From: a bacterium
GTDB lineage: Bacteria > Actinomycetota > Acidimicrobiia > Acidimicrobiales > Ilumatobacteraceae
DNA length: 46,475 bases
Assembly (NCBI GenBank): GCA_013205145.1
Contig: JABMMV010000219.1
Coordinates: 1-46,475, forward strand
Reading direction: 5' to 3'
Both the position numbers and the translations under genes were made by a program. Positions within the stretch are counted from its first letter, which is position 1, and every line of letters starts with the position of its first letter. Positions 17,863 to 28,046 of this stretch are shown piece after piece. The notes under the pieces are model-generated. The model was not told where the DNA came from and did not search any database. It was given only the letters and a program-made list of their open reading frames with translations.

Positions 17863-18741
17863 GTGCCACAACTTTCTCTTCCTACGGGTCTCACAGTTGA
17901 ATACGAAACTTTTGGAAACTCAGCCGACCCTGCGTTGCTCCTCATTTCAGGTTTCTCGGCGCAGCTCACCTCGTGGCATGAAAATTTATGCAGGCTTTTT
18001 GCTGCACAAAACTTTCACGTCATCCGCTTCGACAATCGTGACTGTGGGCTGTCAACCAAATTAGATGGCGTTGTGGTCGACACCTCTGCAGTCATTACGG
18101 CTGCACTTATGGAAGAGCCCATTCCGGAAGTGCCCTACACGCTGTCGCATATGGCAGCTGATGCAATAGGAGTGCTCGATGGTCTGGGCATTGCCAAAGC
18201 CCACGTGATGGGTGCGTCAATGGGAGGAATGATTGCTCAAACAGTTGCCATTGAACATCCGCATCGCGTGTTGTCGCTCACTTCAGTCATGTCGCAGCCT
18301 GGTGAGCCCGAAGTGGGGCAACCCACAGCTGAAGCAATGGAGTCGTTTTTTACGCCTCCTCCTACTTCGCGCGAAGAGTATTTAGATTCTTCGGCTTCGT
18401 GGCTGGTGTGGCACTCGAAGAGATATCGCGACGCTCAACGTACGCGCGCGCAAGCTGCGGTTGATTTCGACAGAAGTTTCTACCCAGAAGGTGGGCCGCG
18501 GCAACTTGCAGCAATTTATGCAAGTGGTCGCCGTGCTGAAGGATTAGCAAAACTCACTATGCCAACGCTTGTGCTACACGGCCTCGACGACACGCTCATC
18601 GCACCAGATGGTGGAGAGCGCACTGCGGAAATTATTCCGGGGGCAAAACTCGTGATGCTGGAAGACATGGGGCATGATCTGCCCGAACCATTGTGGCCGC
18701 GGTATGTTTCAGAATTTCTCGAGTTAACTGCTCGCGTCTAA
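17863..18741 (+). CDS. Alpha/beta hydrolase
   Basis: GTG start. FDNRDCGLSTKLDG, AHVMGASMGGMIAQTVAIEHP nucleophile elbow, LVLHGLDDTLIAPDGG, MGHDLPEPLW catalytic His. Confidence 0.92.
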   Translation: MPQLSLPTGLTVEYETFGNSADPALLLISGFSAQLTSWHENLCRLFAAQNFHVIRFDNRDCGLSTKLDGVVVDTSAVITAALMEEPIPEVPYTLSHMAADAIGVLDGLGIAKAHVMGASMGGMIAQTVAIEHPHRVLSLTSVMSQPGEPEVGQPTAEAMESFFTPPPTSREEYLDSSASWLVWHSKRYRDAQRTRAQAAVDFDRSFYPEGGPRQLAAIYASGRRAEGLAKLTMPTLVLHGLDDTLIAPDGGERTAEIIPGAKLVMLEDMGHDLPEPLWPRYVSEFLELTARV

Positions 18742-18782
18742 CAACTCTTACATCAACAATTCATAGAAAAAGGAATGAAATT

Positions 18783-19940
18783 ATGGCTGGTCCACTGAGC
18801 GGTTATCGGGTCATTGAAATTGCAGGCATCGGGCCGGGTCCTTTTGCTGCAATGTTGTTGTCAGATCTTGGCGCCGAGGTTATTCGCGTTGAGCGGGCAC
18901 AGTCGGTGCGTGGGCCAGTACCCGAAACCCCTCACTTCGACATTTTGTTGCGTGGTCGCCGCAACATCGCCATCGATTTGAAAAACCCCGCAGGAGTAGA
19001 AACGCTGTTAACTCTGGTTGAAGGCGCCGATGCAATTATTGAAGGTTTTCGACCTGGAGTAATGGAGCGCTTAGGTATTGGGCCCGACGTATGTTTGGCG
19101 CGCAACCCGAAAGTGGTGTTTGGTCGCATGACGGGTTGGGGTCAAACTGGTATGTATGGGCCAGCTGCTGGTCACGACATCAACTACATCTCGCTTGCTG
19201 GTGCATTGAAGCACTTTGGCCGTGCTGGTGAAATGCCTACACCTCCACTCAATATGGTGGGCGACTTTGGTGGTGGCGGTATGTTCCTCGCTCTCGGAGT
19301 GGTGGCTGCATTGTTGGAGGCTCAAAAAAGTGGCAAGGGTCAGGTAGTAGACACTGCAATGGTCGATGGCACTGCGGTGCTCATGAGCATGTTCTGGGCA
19401 ATGAAAAATGTCGGAATGTTCAACGAAGATGAGCCCGGAACTAACCTGCTCGATACTGGTGCGCACTTTTATGACGTGTACAAGTGCAAAGACGGTGAAT
19501 ATGTTTCGCTCGGTTCCATTGAGCCGCAGTTTTACGCGGAACTCATGCGCCTTACTGGCCTTGAAGGTGACCCCGAGTTCGCCAAGCAAATGGATAAATC
19601 GCAGTGGCCACATTTGAAGGCGCGTCTTGCTGAAGTGTTTGCAGCAAAAACGCAGCGCGAGTGGTGCGACATTATGGAGGCAACCGACGTGTGTTTTGCA
19701 CCGGTACTTTCAATGAGCCAAGCGGCTCAACACCCACACAACGTTGAACGTAAAACATTTGTTGAGCATGGTGGCGTCATGCAGCCATCGCCTGCACCAC
19801 GTTTTTCTCGCACACAGAGCGAACTCACGTTGACGCCTGCGCATGCTGGTCAGCACACGCGCGAGGTGCTTGAAATTTGTGGCTTTGGCGCTGCAGATAT
19901 AGATGCACTTGTCGCTAGCGGCGCAGTGAAAGAAGCCTGA
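18783..19940 (+). CDS. CaiB/BaiF-type CoA transferase (alpha-methylacyl-CoA racemase-like)
   Basis: MAGPLSGYRVIEIAGIGPGPFAAMLLSDLGAEVIRVER, RNIAIDLKNPAGVETLL, EGFRPGVMERLGIGPD, MTGWGQTG. Confidence 0.92.
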   Translation: MAGPLSGYRVIEIAGIGPGPFAAMLLSDLGAEVIRVERAQSVRGPVPETPHFDILLRGRRNIAIDLKNPAGVETLLTLVEGADAIIEGFRPGVMERLGIGPDVCLARNPKVVFGRMTGWGQTGMYGPAAGHDINYISLAGALKHFGRAGEMPTPPLNMVGDFGGGGMFLALGVVAALLEAQKSGKGQVVDTAMVDGTAVLMSMFWAMKNVGMFNEDEPGTNLLDTGAHFYDVYKCKDGEYVSLGSIEPQFYAELMRLTGLEGDPEFAKQMDKSQWPHLKARLAEVFAAKTQREWCDIMEATDVCFAPVLSMSQAAQHPHNVERKTFVEHGGVMQPSPAPRFSRTQSELTLTPAHAGQHTREVLEICGFGAADIDALVASGAVKEA

Positions 19941-19943
19941 GGC

Positions 19944-20741
19944 GTGGGAGTACTTGTTGCATTTCATGCTCACCCCGACGACGAAAGTATTTCTTCAGGG
20001 GGAACACTTGCCAGAGCAGTGAAAGAAGGGCACACGGTTGTTCTCGTGGTGGCTACGGGTGGAGAACATGGTCAGCGTCCGCCTGACGTTGATGATGCGG
20101 AAGCTCTTGCAGCGGTACGGCATCGCGAAACGCAAGAGTCGTGTGCAGTGCTCGGCATCCAACATTTGGAGTGGCTGGGGTATCACGACAGTGGAATGAC
20201 CGGATGGCCACAAAATAGCGACAAGCGTGCTTTCATGAACGCGCCAGTGGAAGAAGCCGCAGAACAGCTTGCTGCAATTTTAAAAAAGTATGACGCAACG
20301 GTGCTCACCACTTACGACTGGCATGGCAACTATGGCCACCCCGATCATATTTCGGTGCACAAAGTGGGCTACCGCGCTGCAGAAATTGCTGGCGTGAGCG
20401 AAGTGTATGAAGCAACAATGAACCGCGACTCATTTCGCCGCTTGCAGGAAATGGCACGTAGTTCTGGCGAAGTTGCCGAAGGTGAAGAATTCGATGTCGA
20501 TGGGCCAGCCGACGATGGTAACCCAATGGGAATGCCGGAAAATGAGTTAACGCACCGCATCGACGTAAGTAACTATTTAGATCAAAAGCGTGAGTCGTTG
20601 TTCAAACACGCCAGCCAAATTACTGACAGCAGTTTTGTATCGAAAATGCCACCAGAAATTTTTGCCATTGCTTTTGGCACAGAGTGGTTTTTGAAGCGTG
20701 GAGTTCCTACTGAACCAAAACAAGACTGGATTTTTTCATGA
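19944..20741 (+). CDS. PIG-L/LmbE family deacetylase (MshB/Mca-like)
   Basis: GTG start. FHAHPDDESISSGGTLARA (AHPDDE motif), GYHDSGM, YGHPDHISVHKVGYRAAE. Confidence 0.88.
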   Translation: MGVLVAFHAHPDDESISSGGTLARAVKEGHTVVLVVATGGEHGQRPPDVDDAEALAAVRHRETQESCAVLGIQHLEWLGYHDSGMTGWPQNSDKRAFMNAPVEEAAEQLAAILKKYDATVLTTYDWHGNYGHPDHISVHKVGYRAAEIAGVSEVYEATMNRDSFRRLQEMARSSGEVAEGEEFDVDGPADDGNPMGMPENELTHRIDVSNYLDQKRESLFKHASQITDSSFVSKMPPEIFAIAFGTEWFLKRGVPTEPKQDWIFS

Positions 20742-21304
20742 GCGTGCGCTTACACCTTGTGCGTCACGGCAGGGCAGCAGCGGGTTGGAACGTTGACCGC
20801 GACCCAGCACTCGATGAACTTGGTCAGCAACAAGCAGTTGATGTTGCGCAGTTATTAGCGAGCCTTGGCCCGTTGCCGGTGTATTCAAGCCCATTGCGTA
20901 GGTGTCAAGAAACTTCTGGCCCGTTGAGCACACTATGGAACACCGTTCCAATTATTGAAGCGCGTGTGGCTGAAATTCCTTCGCCGGCCGGTGTTGCACT
21001 TGAAGAACGCGGCGAATGGTTGCGTGTTGCAATGGCTGGCACATGGACACAACTAGGAATAAGCGATGGCGATGTTTATACGCAGTATCGCCGAGACCTC
21101 TTAGATACTCTGAGTGCACTACCACACGATGCTGTGATCTTTAGCCACTTCATTGCAATCAACGTGGTCATTGGTGAGGCGTTGTCCGACGATCGCCTTG
21201 TGGTGAAGAGCCTCGATAACTGTTCGGTCACATCAGTGCTCATTCATGAGGGAACATTCACTATTGAAGCAATGGGCCGCGAAGCCGACACCCTCATTCG
21301 CTGA
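20738..21304 (+). CDS. Histidine phosphatase (phosphoglycerate mutase-like) family protein
   Basis: LHLVRHGRAAAG, YSSPLRRCQETSGPL, ATGA overlap with the upstream gene. Late catalytic His in HDAVIFSHF. Confidence 0.88.
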   Translation: MSVRLHLVRHGRAAAGWNVDRDPALDELGQQQAVDVAQLLASLGPLPVYSSPLRRCQETSGPLSTLWNTVPIIEARVAEIPSPAGVALEERGEWLRVAMAGTWTQLGISDGDVYTQYRRDLLDTLSALPHDAVIFSHFIAINVVIGEALSDDRLVVKSLDNCSVTSVLIHEGTFTIEAMGREADTLIR

Positions 21305-21326
21305 AAAAATCGGATAGATTTTAAGA

Positions 21327-21695
21327 GTGCTCGCATTACTTTTGAAAGATCTTCACGCCAACTGGACGTGGGTCGTCATTATCGGTAACGGCCTTGCGGG
21401 AGTGTGGTCTTTAGGCGCACATCGCATTGAAAACTTACGCACCCGTGCTTTGTGGTGGTATATCGCATTCGTAGAAGTTGCGGTCTTCGTGCAGGTAGGC
21501 ATGGGCGTTGCCTTGGTGAACCATTACAAACTCGAGTTCCCGCAGTTCCATGCGTTCTATGGCTTCGTTGCCATCATTGCAATTGCCATTATTTACTCTT
21601 ATCGCAGTCAACTGAAAGGCAAGTTGTATTTGCTGTACGGCGGAGGAAGTTTGTTCCTCATGGGTCTTGGGATCCGCGCCATGCTCGTTGGCTAA
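21327..21695 (+). CDS. Small integral membrane protein, unknown function
   Basis: 122 aa, GTG start, about three to four hydrophobic segments. Confidence 0.7.
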   Translation: MLALLLKDLHANWTWVVIIGNGLAGVWSLGAHRIENLRTRALWWYIAFVEVAVFVQVGMGVALVNHYKLEFPQFHAFYGFVAIIAIAIIYSYRSQLKGKLYLLYGGGSLFLMGLGIRAMLVG

Positions 21696-21756
21696 AAAAA
21701 GAGGGTTCTCGGCGCGGTATGTACCGTAAATCGGGACATACCGCGCCGAGAACCCT
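21693..21756 (-). terminator. Strong rho-independent terminator for pckG (minus strand)
   Basis: Perfect 21-bp inverted repeat agggttctcggcgcggtatgt (21702-21722) / acataccgcgccgagaaccct (21736-21756), 13-nt loop. On the minus strand the stem is followed by a T-tract (ctctttttttagc). Confidence 0.9.
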
Positions 21757-21781
21757 TCACAACCCTTGAACTCTTGATTGT

Positions 21782-23572
21782 TTAAGCGAGCGCCTTTTCG
21801 AGCGAGTCGAGGGCTGCTGTCAATTGCTGTGGCAACTTTGCACCAAAGGTTGCATAGTGCTCACGAATTTGTGGAACAGCTTCAAGCCAGCCCGCTGTGT
21901 CGAGCGACAATAACGTGCTCATGTCGGCGGCATCTACTTTCAAACCAGAGGTATCGAGGTCGCTCACAACAGGCAAGTTGCCAATAGGAGTTTCTACTGC
22001 ACCAGCAGTTCCGTCGACGCGCTCAAAGACCCACTTCAACACGCGGCTGTTTTCGCCGTATCCCGGCCACAAGAAACGGCCATCGGTATCGCGGCGGAAC
22101 CAGTTCACAAAGAAGATTTGTGGCAAGTTCTCTGGTTTGGCTTTGCTTCCCAACTTCAACCAGTGACCAAAGTAATCGGCCATGTTGTAGCCGCAGAAGG
22201 GGAGCATTGCCATGGGATCGAATCGCAAGTTGCCAACGGCGCCAGCCTGAGCAGCAGTGGTCTCTGAAGCCATGATGGAGCCAAGGAATACGCCGTGCTC
22301 CCAGTTGAATGCCTGAGTGACGAGAGGAACCGTGGTGCGACGGCGACCACCAAAGAGAATTGCCGAGATCGGCACACCCTTCGGATCTTCCCATTCAGCC
22401 GCAATTGACGGGCACTGTTCTGCCGGTGCGGTAAAGCGTGCATTGGGGTGAGCTGCTGGAGTTTCTGTTTCTGGAGTCCAGGCATTGCCCTTCCAGTCGG
22501 TGGCACGTGCTGGAGCATCGTCGCTCATGCCTTCCCACCACACATCGCCGTCTGGGGTGAGTGCTGTGTTAGTGAAAAGCGAATTGCCCCACAATGTTTC
22601 CATTGCATTGGCGTTGGTGTCGTAGCCGGTTCCTGGTGCAACACCAAAGAAGCCAGCTTCCGGATTGATGGCGTACAAGCGACCATCTTCGCCAAATTTC
22701 ATCCAGCAAATGTCGTCACCAATAGTTTCAGCCTTCCAACCTGGAATGGTGGGAACAAGCATGGCGAGGTTGGTCTTGCCACAAGCCGATGGGAATGCGG
22801 CTGCAATATATTTAGCAACGCCCTGCGGGTTGGTGAGTTTCAAAATGAGCATGTGCTCGGCAAGCCATCCGTCGTCACGAGCCATGACAGAGGCAATGCG
22901 CAACGCAAAGCACTTCTTTCCAAGCAGCGCGTTGCCGCCGTAGCCAGAACCAAAGCTCCAAATTTCACGTGTCTCGGGGAAGTGAACGATGTACTTGTTG
23001 TCGGGGTTGCATGGCCATGAAGAATCGGCCTGACCTGGCGCGAGTGGCGCACCAACAGAGTGAACGCAAGGAACCCATTGGCTGTTGCCGAGTACGTCGA
23101 GTGCGCCTTGACCCATACGGGTCATAATGCGCATGCTCACTGCAACATACGCAGAGTCGGTGAGTTGAACACCAATATGTGCGATGGGTGAACCAAGTGG
23201 GCCCATTGAGAAGGGCACCACGTACATCGTGCGACCCTTCATTGCGCCAGCGTAGAGCGACTTCATTTCTCCACGCATCACTTCTGGCTGACGCCAGTTG
23301 TTGTTGGGGCCAGCATCAGATTCATTAGCTGAACAAATAAAGGTGCGATCTTCTACGCGTGCAACGTCGCCCGGGTCGGAGTGCGCGTAGTAACTGTTGG
23401 GGCGCTTTGCCTCATCGAGTTTGGTGAAGGTTCCCGCATCAACGAGTGACTGGCACAGTTGGTTGTACTCGTCGGCGGTTCCGTCGCACCAGTGAATGTT
23501 TTGAGGTTGCAAAATTGCAGCCCACTCATCTACCCATGATTTTAACTTTGCGTTAGTTGTGGTGGCGCTCAT
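21782..23572 (-). CDS. pckG: Phosphoenolpyruvate carboxykinase (GTP)
   Basis: [14 protein letters not shown]-loop region, [40 protein letters not shown]-dependent PEPCK pattern. Start placed at [10 protein letters not shown]. Confidence 0.95.
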   Translation of the reverse strand: MSATTTNAKLKSWVDEWAAILQPQNIHWCDGTADEYNQLCQSLVDAGTFTKLDEAKRPNSYYAHSDPGDVARVEDRTFICSANESDAGPNNNWRQPEVMRGEMKSLYAGAMKGRTMYVVPFSMGPLGSPIAHIGVQLTDSAYVAVSMRIMTRMGQGALDVLGNSQWVPCVHSVGAPLAPGQADSSWPCNPDNKYIVHFPETREIWSFGSGYGGNALLGKKCFALRIASVMARDDGWLAEHMLILKLTNPQGVAKYIAAAFPSACGKTNLAMLVPTIPGWKAETIGDDICWMKFGEDGRLYAINPEAGFFGVAPGTGYDTNANAMETLWGNSLFTNTALTPDGDVWWEGMSDDAPARATDWKGNAWTPETETPAAHPNARFTAPAEQCPSIAAEWEDPKGVPISAILFGGRRRTTVPLVTQAFNWEHGVFLGSIMASETTAAQAGAVGNLRFDPMAMLPFCGYNMADYFGHWLKLGSKAKPENLPQIFFVNWFRRDTDGRFLWPGYGENSRVLKWVFERVDGTAGAVETPIGNLPVVSDLDTSGLKVDAADMSTLLSLDTAGWLEAVPQIREHYATFGAKLPQQLTAALDSLEKALA

Positions 23573-23669
23573 AGTGGGCACTCCTGTGTGAAGCCAATGT
23601 CGGCGCGCCGGCATCGAGTGAATTGGGGGATGACATATTCTTACGTACTAGTGACGACAAAGAGAAATG

Positions 23670-23891
23670 TTACGACCCAGGAGTTGCCATGTCAGATTCA
23701 GAGCCAAGGCTGAGACGTGTGGCACGCCCGTTTTCATCGAGGGTGAAAACTACTCGTTGACCTTGACGCAACATCCGAAAGAGGGAACCCTCGAGCGCAT
23801 TGGGCGCAAGGATGTAGTCGGCGAGGTCGGTATCGCACATGATGACTCCGTCGCCGGAGCCTGGGTCGTACGCTTTGACGATCCCTTGCAT
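23670..23891 (-). CDS. Cold-shock-domain-like small protein (degenerate CSD)
   Basis: MQGIVKAYDPGSGDGVIMCDTDLADYILAPNALEGSLFRMLRQGQRVVFTLDENGRATRLSLG follows the CSD G-x-V-K...G-x-I...L-x-x-GQRVxF pattern but lacks a recognisable RNP1/RNP2. Confidence 0.65.
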   Translation of the reverse strand: MQGIVKAYDPGSGDGVIMCDTDLADYILAPNALEGSLFRMLRQGQRVVFTLDENGRATRLSLGSESDMATPGS

Positions 23892-23895
23892 TGGT

Positions 23896-24090
23896 CTATT
23901 GACCGGCCTTAACGACCTTGCCCGACTTGATGCAGCCGGTGCAAACGTTGATGCGACGGGTGGTGCCTGAAATAACGGCACGGATGCGCTGAATATTCGG
24001 GTTCCAACGACGCTTGGTACGCACGTGGGAGTGCGACACTGACATGCCCCACGATGGACCTTTTCCGCAAACTTCACACCTTGACGACAT
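23896..24090 (-). CDS. rpmB: 50S ribosomal protein L28 (four-cysteine form)
   Basis: MSSRCEVCGKGPSWGMSVSHSHVRTKRRWNPNIQRIRAVISGTTRRINVCTGCIKSGKVVKAGQ. Confidence 0.95.
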   Translation of the reverse strand: MSSRCEVCGKGPSWGMSVSHSHVRTKRRWNPNIQRIRAVISGTTRRINVCTGCIKSGKVVKAGQ

Positions 24091-24112
24091 AGGGCATGAC
24101 TCTAACAGCAAG

Positions 24113-24137
24113 ATTTCCTAGACCCCAACTAGGAAAT
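24113..24137. promoter_or_regulatory. Inverted repeat in the rpmB/fakA divergent intergenic region; possible operator
   Basis: atttcctag-accccaa-ctaggaaat: perfect 9-bp arms with 7-nt spacer, between divergent start codons. Confidence 0.4.
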
Positions 24138-24156
24138 TGCGCTAAATAGGCACACC

Positions 24157-25854
24157 GTGCCCGAAATCATTACTGTTAGCCACGTGCCCACACTCGATCG
24201 GCTGTCAGCCGACCATCTCCGCCAGACCGTCGTGACCTTCCGCGACACCATGAAGGCACATGCCGCGGGCATCAACCGACTCAATGTGTACCCCGTTCCC
24301 GATGGTGATACCGGTACCAATATGTCACGCACGCTCGACGCGGTGGTGGCCGAACTCGATGGGGCGCCTGACACCTTCGCAGATACTTGCCAGGCAATTA
24401 GCCATGGCTCGCTCATGGGAGCACGTGGAAATAGTGGCGTCATTTTGTCGCAAATTTTGCGCGGCATCGCCGGCACCTTCTCCACGGTGACAGAAGTGAG
24501 TGGCGCAAAACTTGCTGAGGCGTTGAAAGCTGCCTCAGTTGCCGCCTATGACGCAGTGTTGAAACCCATTGAAGGAACCATTCTTACTGTGGTGCGTGAG
24601 TCTGCCGATGCCGCAGTAATTGCAGCCGACGGTGGGGGTTCGTTACGCGCCGTGTTGTACAGCGCTCGCGTCGCTGGTCGTGCTGCGTTAGCAAACACGC
24701 CAGAACAGTTGCCCGTCCTCAAGCAGGCCGGAGTTGTCGACGCTGGTGGCGCTGGTTTCTTGTTGCTACTCGACTCTGCGATGCATGTCATCGACGGAGA
24801 AGCACTGCCAGAGCCGAGCGAAGAAGCCGGCCCCGATTTAGATGCCATCACCCACGAAGTAAAAAGTGGCGAAGTAGATGTGAGTGAATTGCGCTACGAG
24901 GTGATGTTCCTGCTTGACCTCGACGATGCATTTGCGAAAGATTTCAAAAATGCATGGGGTGAAATTGGCGACTCTATTGTGGTGGTGGGTGGCGACGGTT
25001 TGTACAACTGCCACGTGCACACCAATGACATTGGCGCAGCTATTGAGGCGCCTCTGGCACTAGGCGGACGGCCACGCGCTATTCGTGTCACAGATCTCTT
25101 TGAAGAAGTTGCAGAAGAGCATGCAAAGCGCGATGAGCATGTGCGGGGTACTGGTGTTCATGCAATTGCACGTTCCTCTTCCTCTTTGCCGCCAGTTACA
25201 TGTGCGGTAGTGGCAGTTGCCAGTGGAGAAGGAATCGCCGAGCTCTTTGGGCAACTTGGTGTTCATGGCGTGATTTCGGGTGGTCAAACACTCAACCCAT
25301 CAACAGCAGAGTTGCTTGACGCTGTTGAACATATGAATGCACAACAAGTAATTCTCCTGCCAAATAATAAAAATATCATTCCTGTGGCAATTCAAGTTGC
25401 TGAACTCACCACAAAAGACATTCGCGTTGTTCCCACGTGCTCAATGCCCGAAGCCCTTGCTTGCCTTGTTGTGTACGATCCAGAATCTTCCGCCGAGCAC
25501 AACGCCCGAGAAATGACTGCAGCAGCCAACAGCGTGGCCACAGGTGAAATTACACAAGCAGTGCGCGATACCGATAGCGATGCTGGCGCCATTACTGCTG
25601 GTGACTGGATTGGTATTGTGCGCGGAGACGGCATTGTTTCTATTGGCGGCACATGGCGTGTAGCAGCTACGCAACTTTTAGAAAGCCTCATTACCCCCGA
25701 TCGGGAAATTGTCACCATTTTGGAGGGTGCCGAGGCAACGCCAGCAATGACCGAAGAGTTGCGCGTGTGGCTCGGTGAAAACTTTGGGAATGTTGAAGTA
25801 GAAGTGCATCGTGGTGGGCAACCTCTGTACCCCTACTTGTTTGGTGTTGAATAA
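24157..25854 (+). CDS. DAK2/DegV-associated (FakA-like) kinase-domain protein
   Basis: GTG start. INRLNVYPVPDGDTGTNMSRTLDAV, GSLMGARGNSGVILSQILRG, GVVDAGGAGFLLLLD, and a long C-terminal domain: FakA/YloV-type layout. Confidence 0.9.
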   Translation: MPEIITVSHVPTLDRLSADHLRQTVVTFRDTMKAHAAGINRLNVYPVPDGDTGTNMSRTLDAVVAELDGAPDTFADTCQAISHGSLMGARGNSGVILSQILRGIAGTFSTVTEVSGAKLAEALKAASVAAYDAVLKPIEGTILTVVRESADAAVIAADGGGSLRAVLYSARVAGRAALANTPEQLPVLKQAGVVDAGGAGFLLLLDSAMHVIDGEALPEPSEEAGPDLDAITHEVKSGEVDVSELRYEVMFLLDLDDAFAKDFKNAWGEIGDSIVVVGGDGLYNCHVHTNDIGAAIEAPLALGGRPRAIRVTDLFEEVAEEHAKRDEHVRGTGVHAIARSSSSLPPVTCAVVAVASGEGIAELFGQLGVHGVISGGQTLNPSTAELLDAVEHMNAQQVILLPNNKNIIPVAIQVAELTTKDIRVVPTCSMPEALACLVVYDPESSAEHNAREMTAAANSVATGEITQAVRDTDSDAGAITAGDWIGIVRGDGIVSIGGTWRVAATQLLESLITPDREIVTILEGAEATPAMTEELRVWLGENFGNVEVEVHRGGQPLYPYLFGVE

Positions 25855-25859
25855 ATATT

Positions 25860-28046
25860 GTGGCAACAAGTGCTGATGCTCAAGTAGCTACTGGACCCAT
25901 CACTTTTCGAGATCTGCACCTACGCAAAGTTGAAGAACTGCGTGGTGTCGGGGAAAAGCGCACCGCAGACCTGCACAAGCGCGGCATTGATAGCATTCTC
26001 GACTTGCTCATGGCGTATCCGCGGCGTTGGGTAGACCGCACTCACGAATGCCGCTTGAAAGATCTGCAACCAGGGGTAGAGGCAATGGTGCTTGTAGAAG
26101 TGCGCAGCGTGAATAAGCGCATGACAAAGAATCGTCGTTCGCTCGTCACAGCTGTAGTTGGCGATGGGTCGAGCAGGTTAACCCTCACGTTTTTCAACCA
26201 GCCGTATCGTGAAAAGCAGCTGCGCGAAGGGCTCACCATTTCTGTATTTGGCAAGGCCGACGAGTATCGGGGCTCGTTGCAAATGACAAACCCAGTGGTC
26301 GACCTCATCGGTGATCGAACGGGTCGTATTGTTCCTATTTACCCACAAAGCGAAGAGCACGGAATCAAAACTTGGGAGTTTGCGGGCTGGGTGGAAAATG
26401 CGCTTTCTCGATGTGCGACACGGGGCATTCTCGACCCATTGCCAGAAAGTGTTATTGCTCAGTTGGGTTTAATGCCGCGTCATGAAGCACTGCAAAACAT
26501 TCATATGCCCGACACCATGGATGCCAAAGAGGCGGCACGCCGTCGCTTGGCATTTGATGAATTGTTGCGAGTGCAGTTGGTGCTGGTGGGGCGTAAACAC
26601 CAACTTGAGCGTGAAGCACTAGGTATTAGTCACTCTGCCTCGGGGAAGATGGTGCAGCAATTCATTAGTGCATTGCCCTTTCCTCTGACGGCGGCACAAC
26701 AACGCGCAATAACAGAGATATCGCAAGATCTTGTTGCCGGGCACCCCATGCACCGTTTGTTACAAGGTGACGTGGGCAGCGGAAAAACCGTTGTGGCTGT
26801 AGCTGCTTTGTTGCAAGCAGTTGAAGGAGGCTTTCAAGGGGCGCTGATGGCCCCAACTGAAGTGCTTACCGAGCAACATGCAAGTGGCGTGCGTAAATTG
26901 CTGGAAGATCTAGTGGTGACCGATGGAGAAAATCTTTTCGGTAGCCGGCCATTGCGCGTTGAAATGCTGACGAACCGCATTACCGGTGAACAGCGTCGCG
27001 ATGTTTTGCAGGGTCTTGAAGAAGGAACAGTCGACATTGTTATAGGAACTCATGCGCTCATCCAAGATGCGGTGAAATTCAACAAGCTCGGGGTAGTGGT
27101 CATTGATGAGCAGCATCGCTTTGGTGTTGAACAGCGCGCAGCCTTAAGAGATAAATCAATGCTGAATCCGCAGGGGCTTCCTATAGTGCCCGACGTGCTG
27201 GTGATGACCGCAACGCCCATTCCGCGCACTGCCGCAATGACGGTCTATGGCGACTTAGATGTGAGCGTGCTCGACGAGCTACCGCCGGGGCGCACACCTA
27301 TTGAGACCATGTGGGCAAGTGGCGAGCACAGCGAAGAAAACTTGTGGGGCGAAGTGCGCGCAGCTGTACAGCTTGGCCAGCAGGCTTTTGTGGTGTGTCC
27401 CCTCATTGATGAGAGTGAAAAAATTGAAGCCGCCGCTGCGGAAGATACCTTTCAAAAATTAGGTCTTGGAGAGTTAAAGGGCCTACGGCTTGGTCTGTTG
27501 CATGGGCGAATGTCGTCGCAAGAAAAAGAAACCTCAATGGAAACTTTCCGCCGTGGAGAAACCGATGTGCTGGTGGCAACGACAGTTATCGAAGTAGGCG
27601 TTGATGTTCCTAACGCCACCATGATGGTTGTGCTCGACGCCGATCGCTTTGGCATTGCACAGTTACATCAGTTGCGAGGTCGCGTTGGTCGCGGAAAAAT
27701 TGCATCGCGGTGTTGGCTGGTGACGCAACCACCAGAGTCGGGCGAATTAGTATATGAGCCTGGCCCGCGAGTTGAGGCCTTGGTGCAAACAACCGACGGC
27801 TTTTTACTTGCAGAAATAGACCTAGAACTGCGTGGTGAGGGCACCCTCATGGATTCACGCCAGCGCGGAACAAGCGATTTGCGTCTTGCCTCGTTGCGCA
27901 GCGACAGAGAACTTATTGAGCAGGCTCGCGCAACAGCAATTGCCGTTATTACAGAAGACCCCACGTTGGAAAATCACAGTGCGTTAGCAGACGAGTTGCG
28001 TATTTTGCTCACTGCCTCGGAAGAAGAGTTCCTCGCCCGCAGTTAA
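25860..28046 (+). CDS. recG: ATP-dependent DNA helicase RecG
   Basis: GTG start. LQGDVGSGKTVVAVAALLQAVEGGFQGALMAPTEVLTEQH, VVIDEQHRFGVEQR, MTATPIPRTAAMTVYGDLD, QLHQLRGRVGRG. Confidence 0.96.
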   Translation: MATSADAQVATGPITFRDLHLRKVEELRGVGEKRTADLHKRGIDSILDLLMAYPRRWVDRTHECRLKDLQPGVEAMVLVEVRSVNKRMTKNRRSLVTAVVGDGSSRLTLTFFNQPYREKQLREGLTISVFGKADEYRGSLQMTNPVVDLIGDRTGRIVPIYPQSEEHGIKTWEFAGWVENALSRCATRGILDPLPESVIAQLGLMPRHEALQNIHMPDTMDAKEAARRRLAFDELLRVQLVLVGRKHQLEREALGISHSASGKMVQQFISALPFPLTAAQQRAITEISQDLVAGHPMHRLLQGDVGSGKTVVAVAALLQAVEGGFQGALMAPTEVLTEQHASGVRKLLEDLVVTDGENLFGSRPLRVEMLTNRITGEQRRDVLQGLEEGTVDIVIGTHALIQDAVKFNKLGVVVIDEQHRFGVEQRAALRDKSMLNPQGLPIVPDVLVMTATPIPRTAAMTVYGDLDVSVLDELPPGRTPIETMWASGEHSEENLWGEVRAAVQLGQQAFVVCPLIDESEKIEAAAAEDTFQKLGLGELKGLRLGLLHGRMSSQEKETSMETFRRGETDVLVATTVIEVGVDVPNATMMVVLDADRFGIAQLHQLRGRVGRGKIASRCWLVTQPPESGELVYEPGPRVEALVQTTDGFLLAEIDLELRGEGTLMDSRQRGTSDLRLASLRSDRELIEQARATAIAVITEDPTLENHSALADELRILLTASEEEFLARS

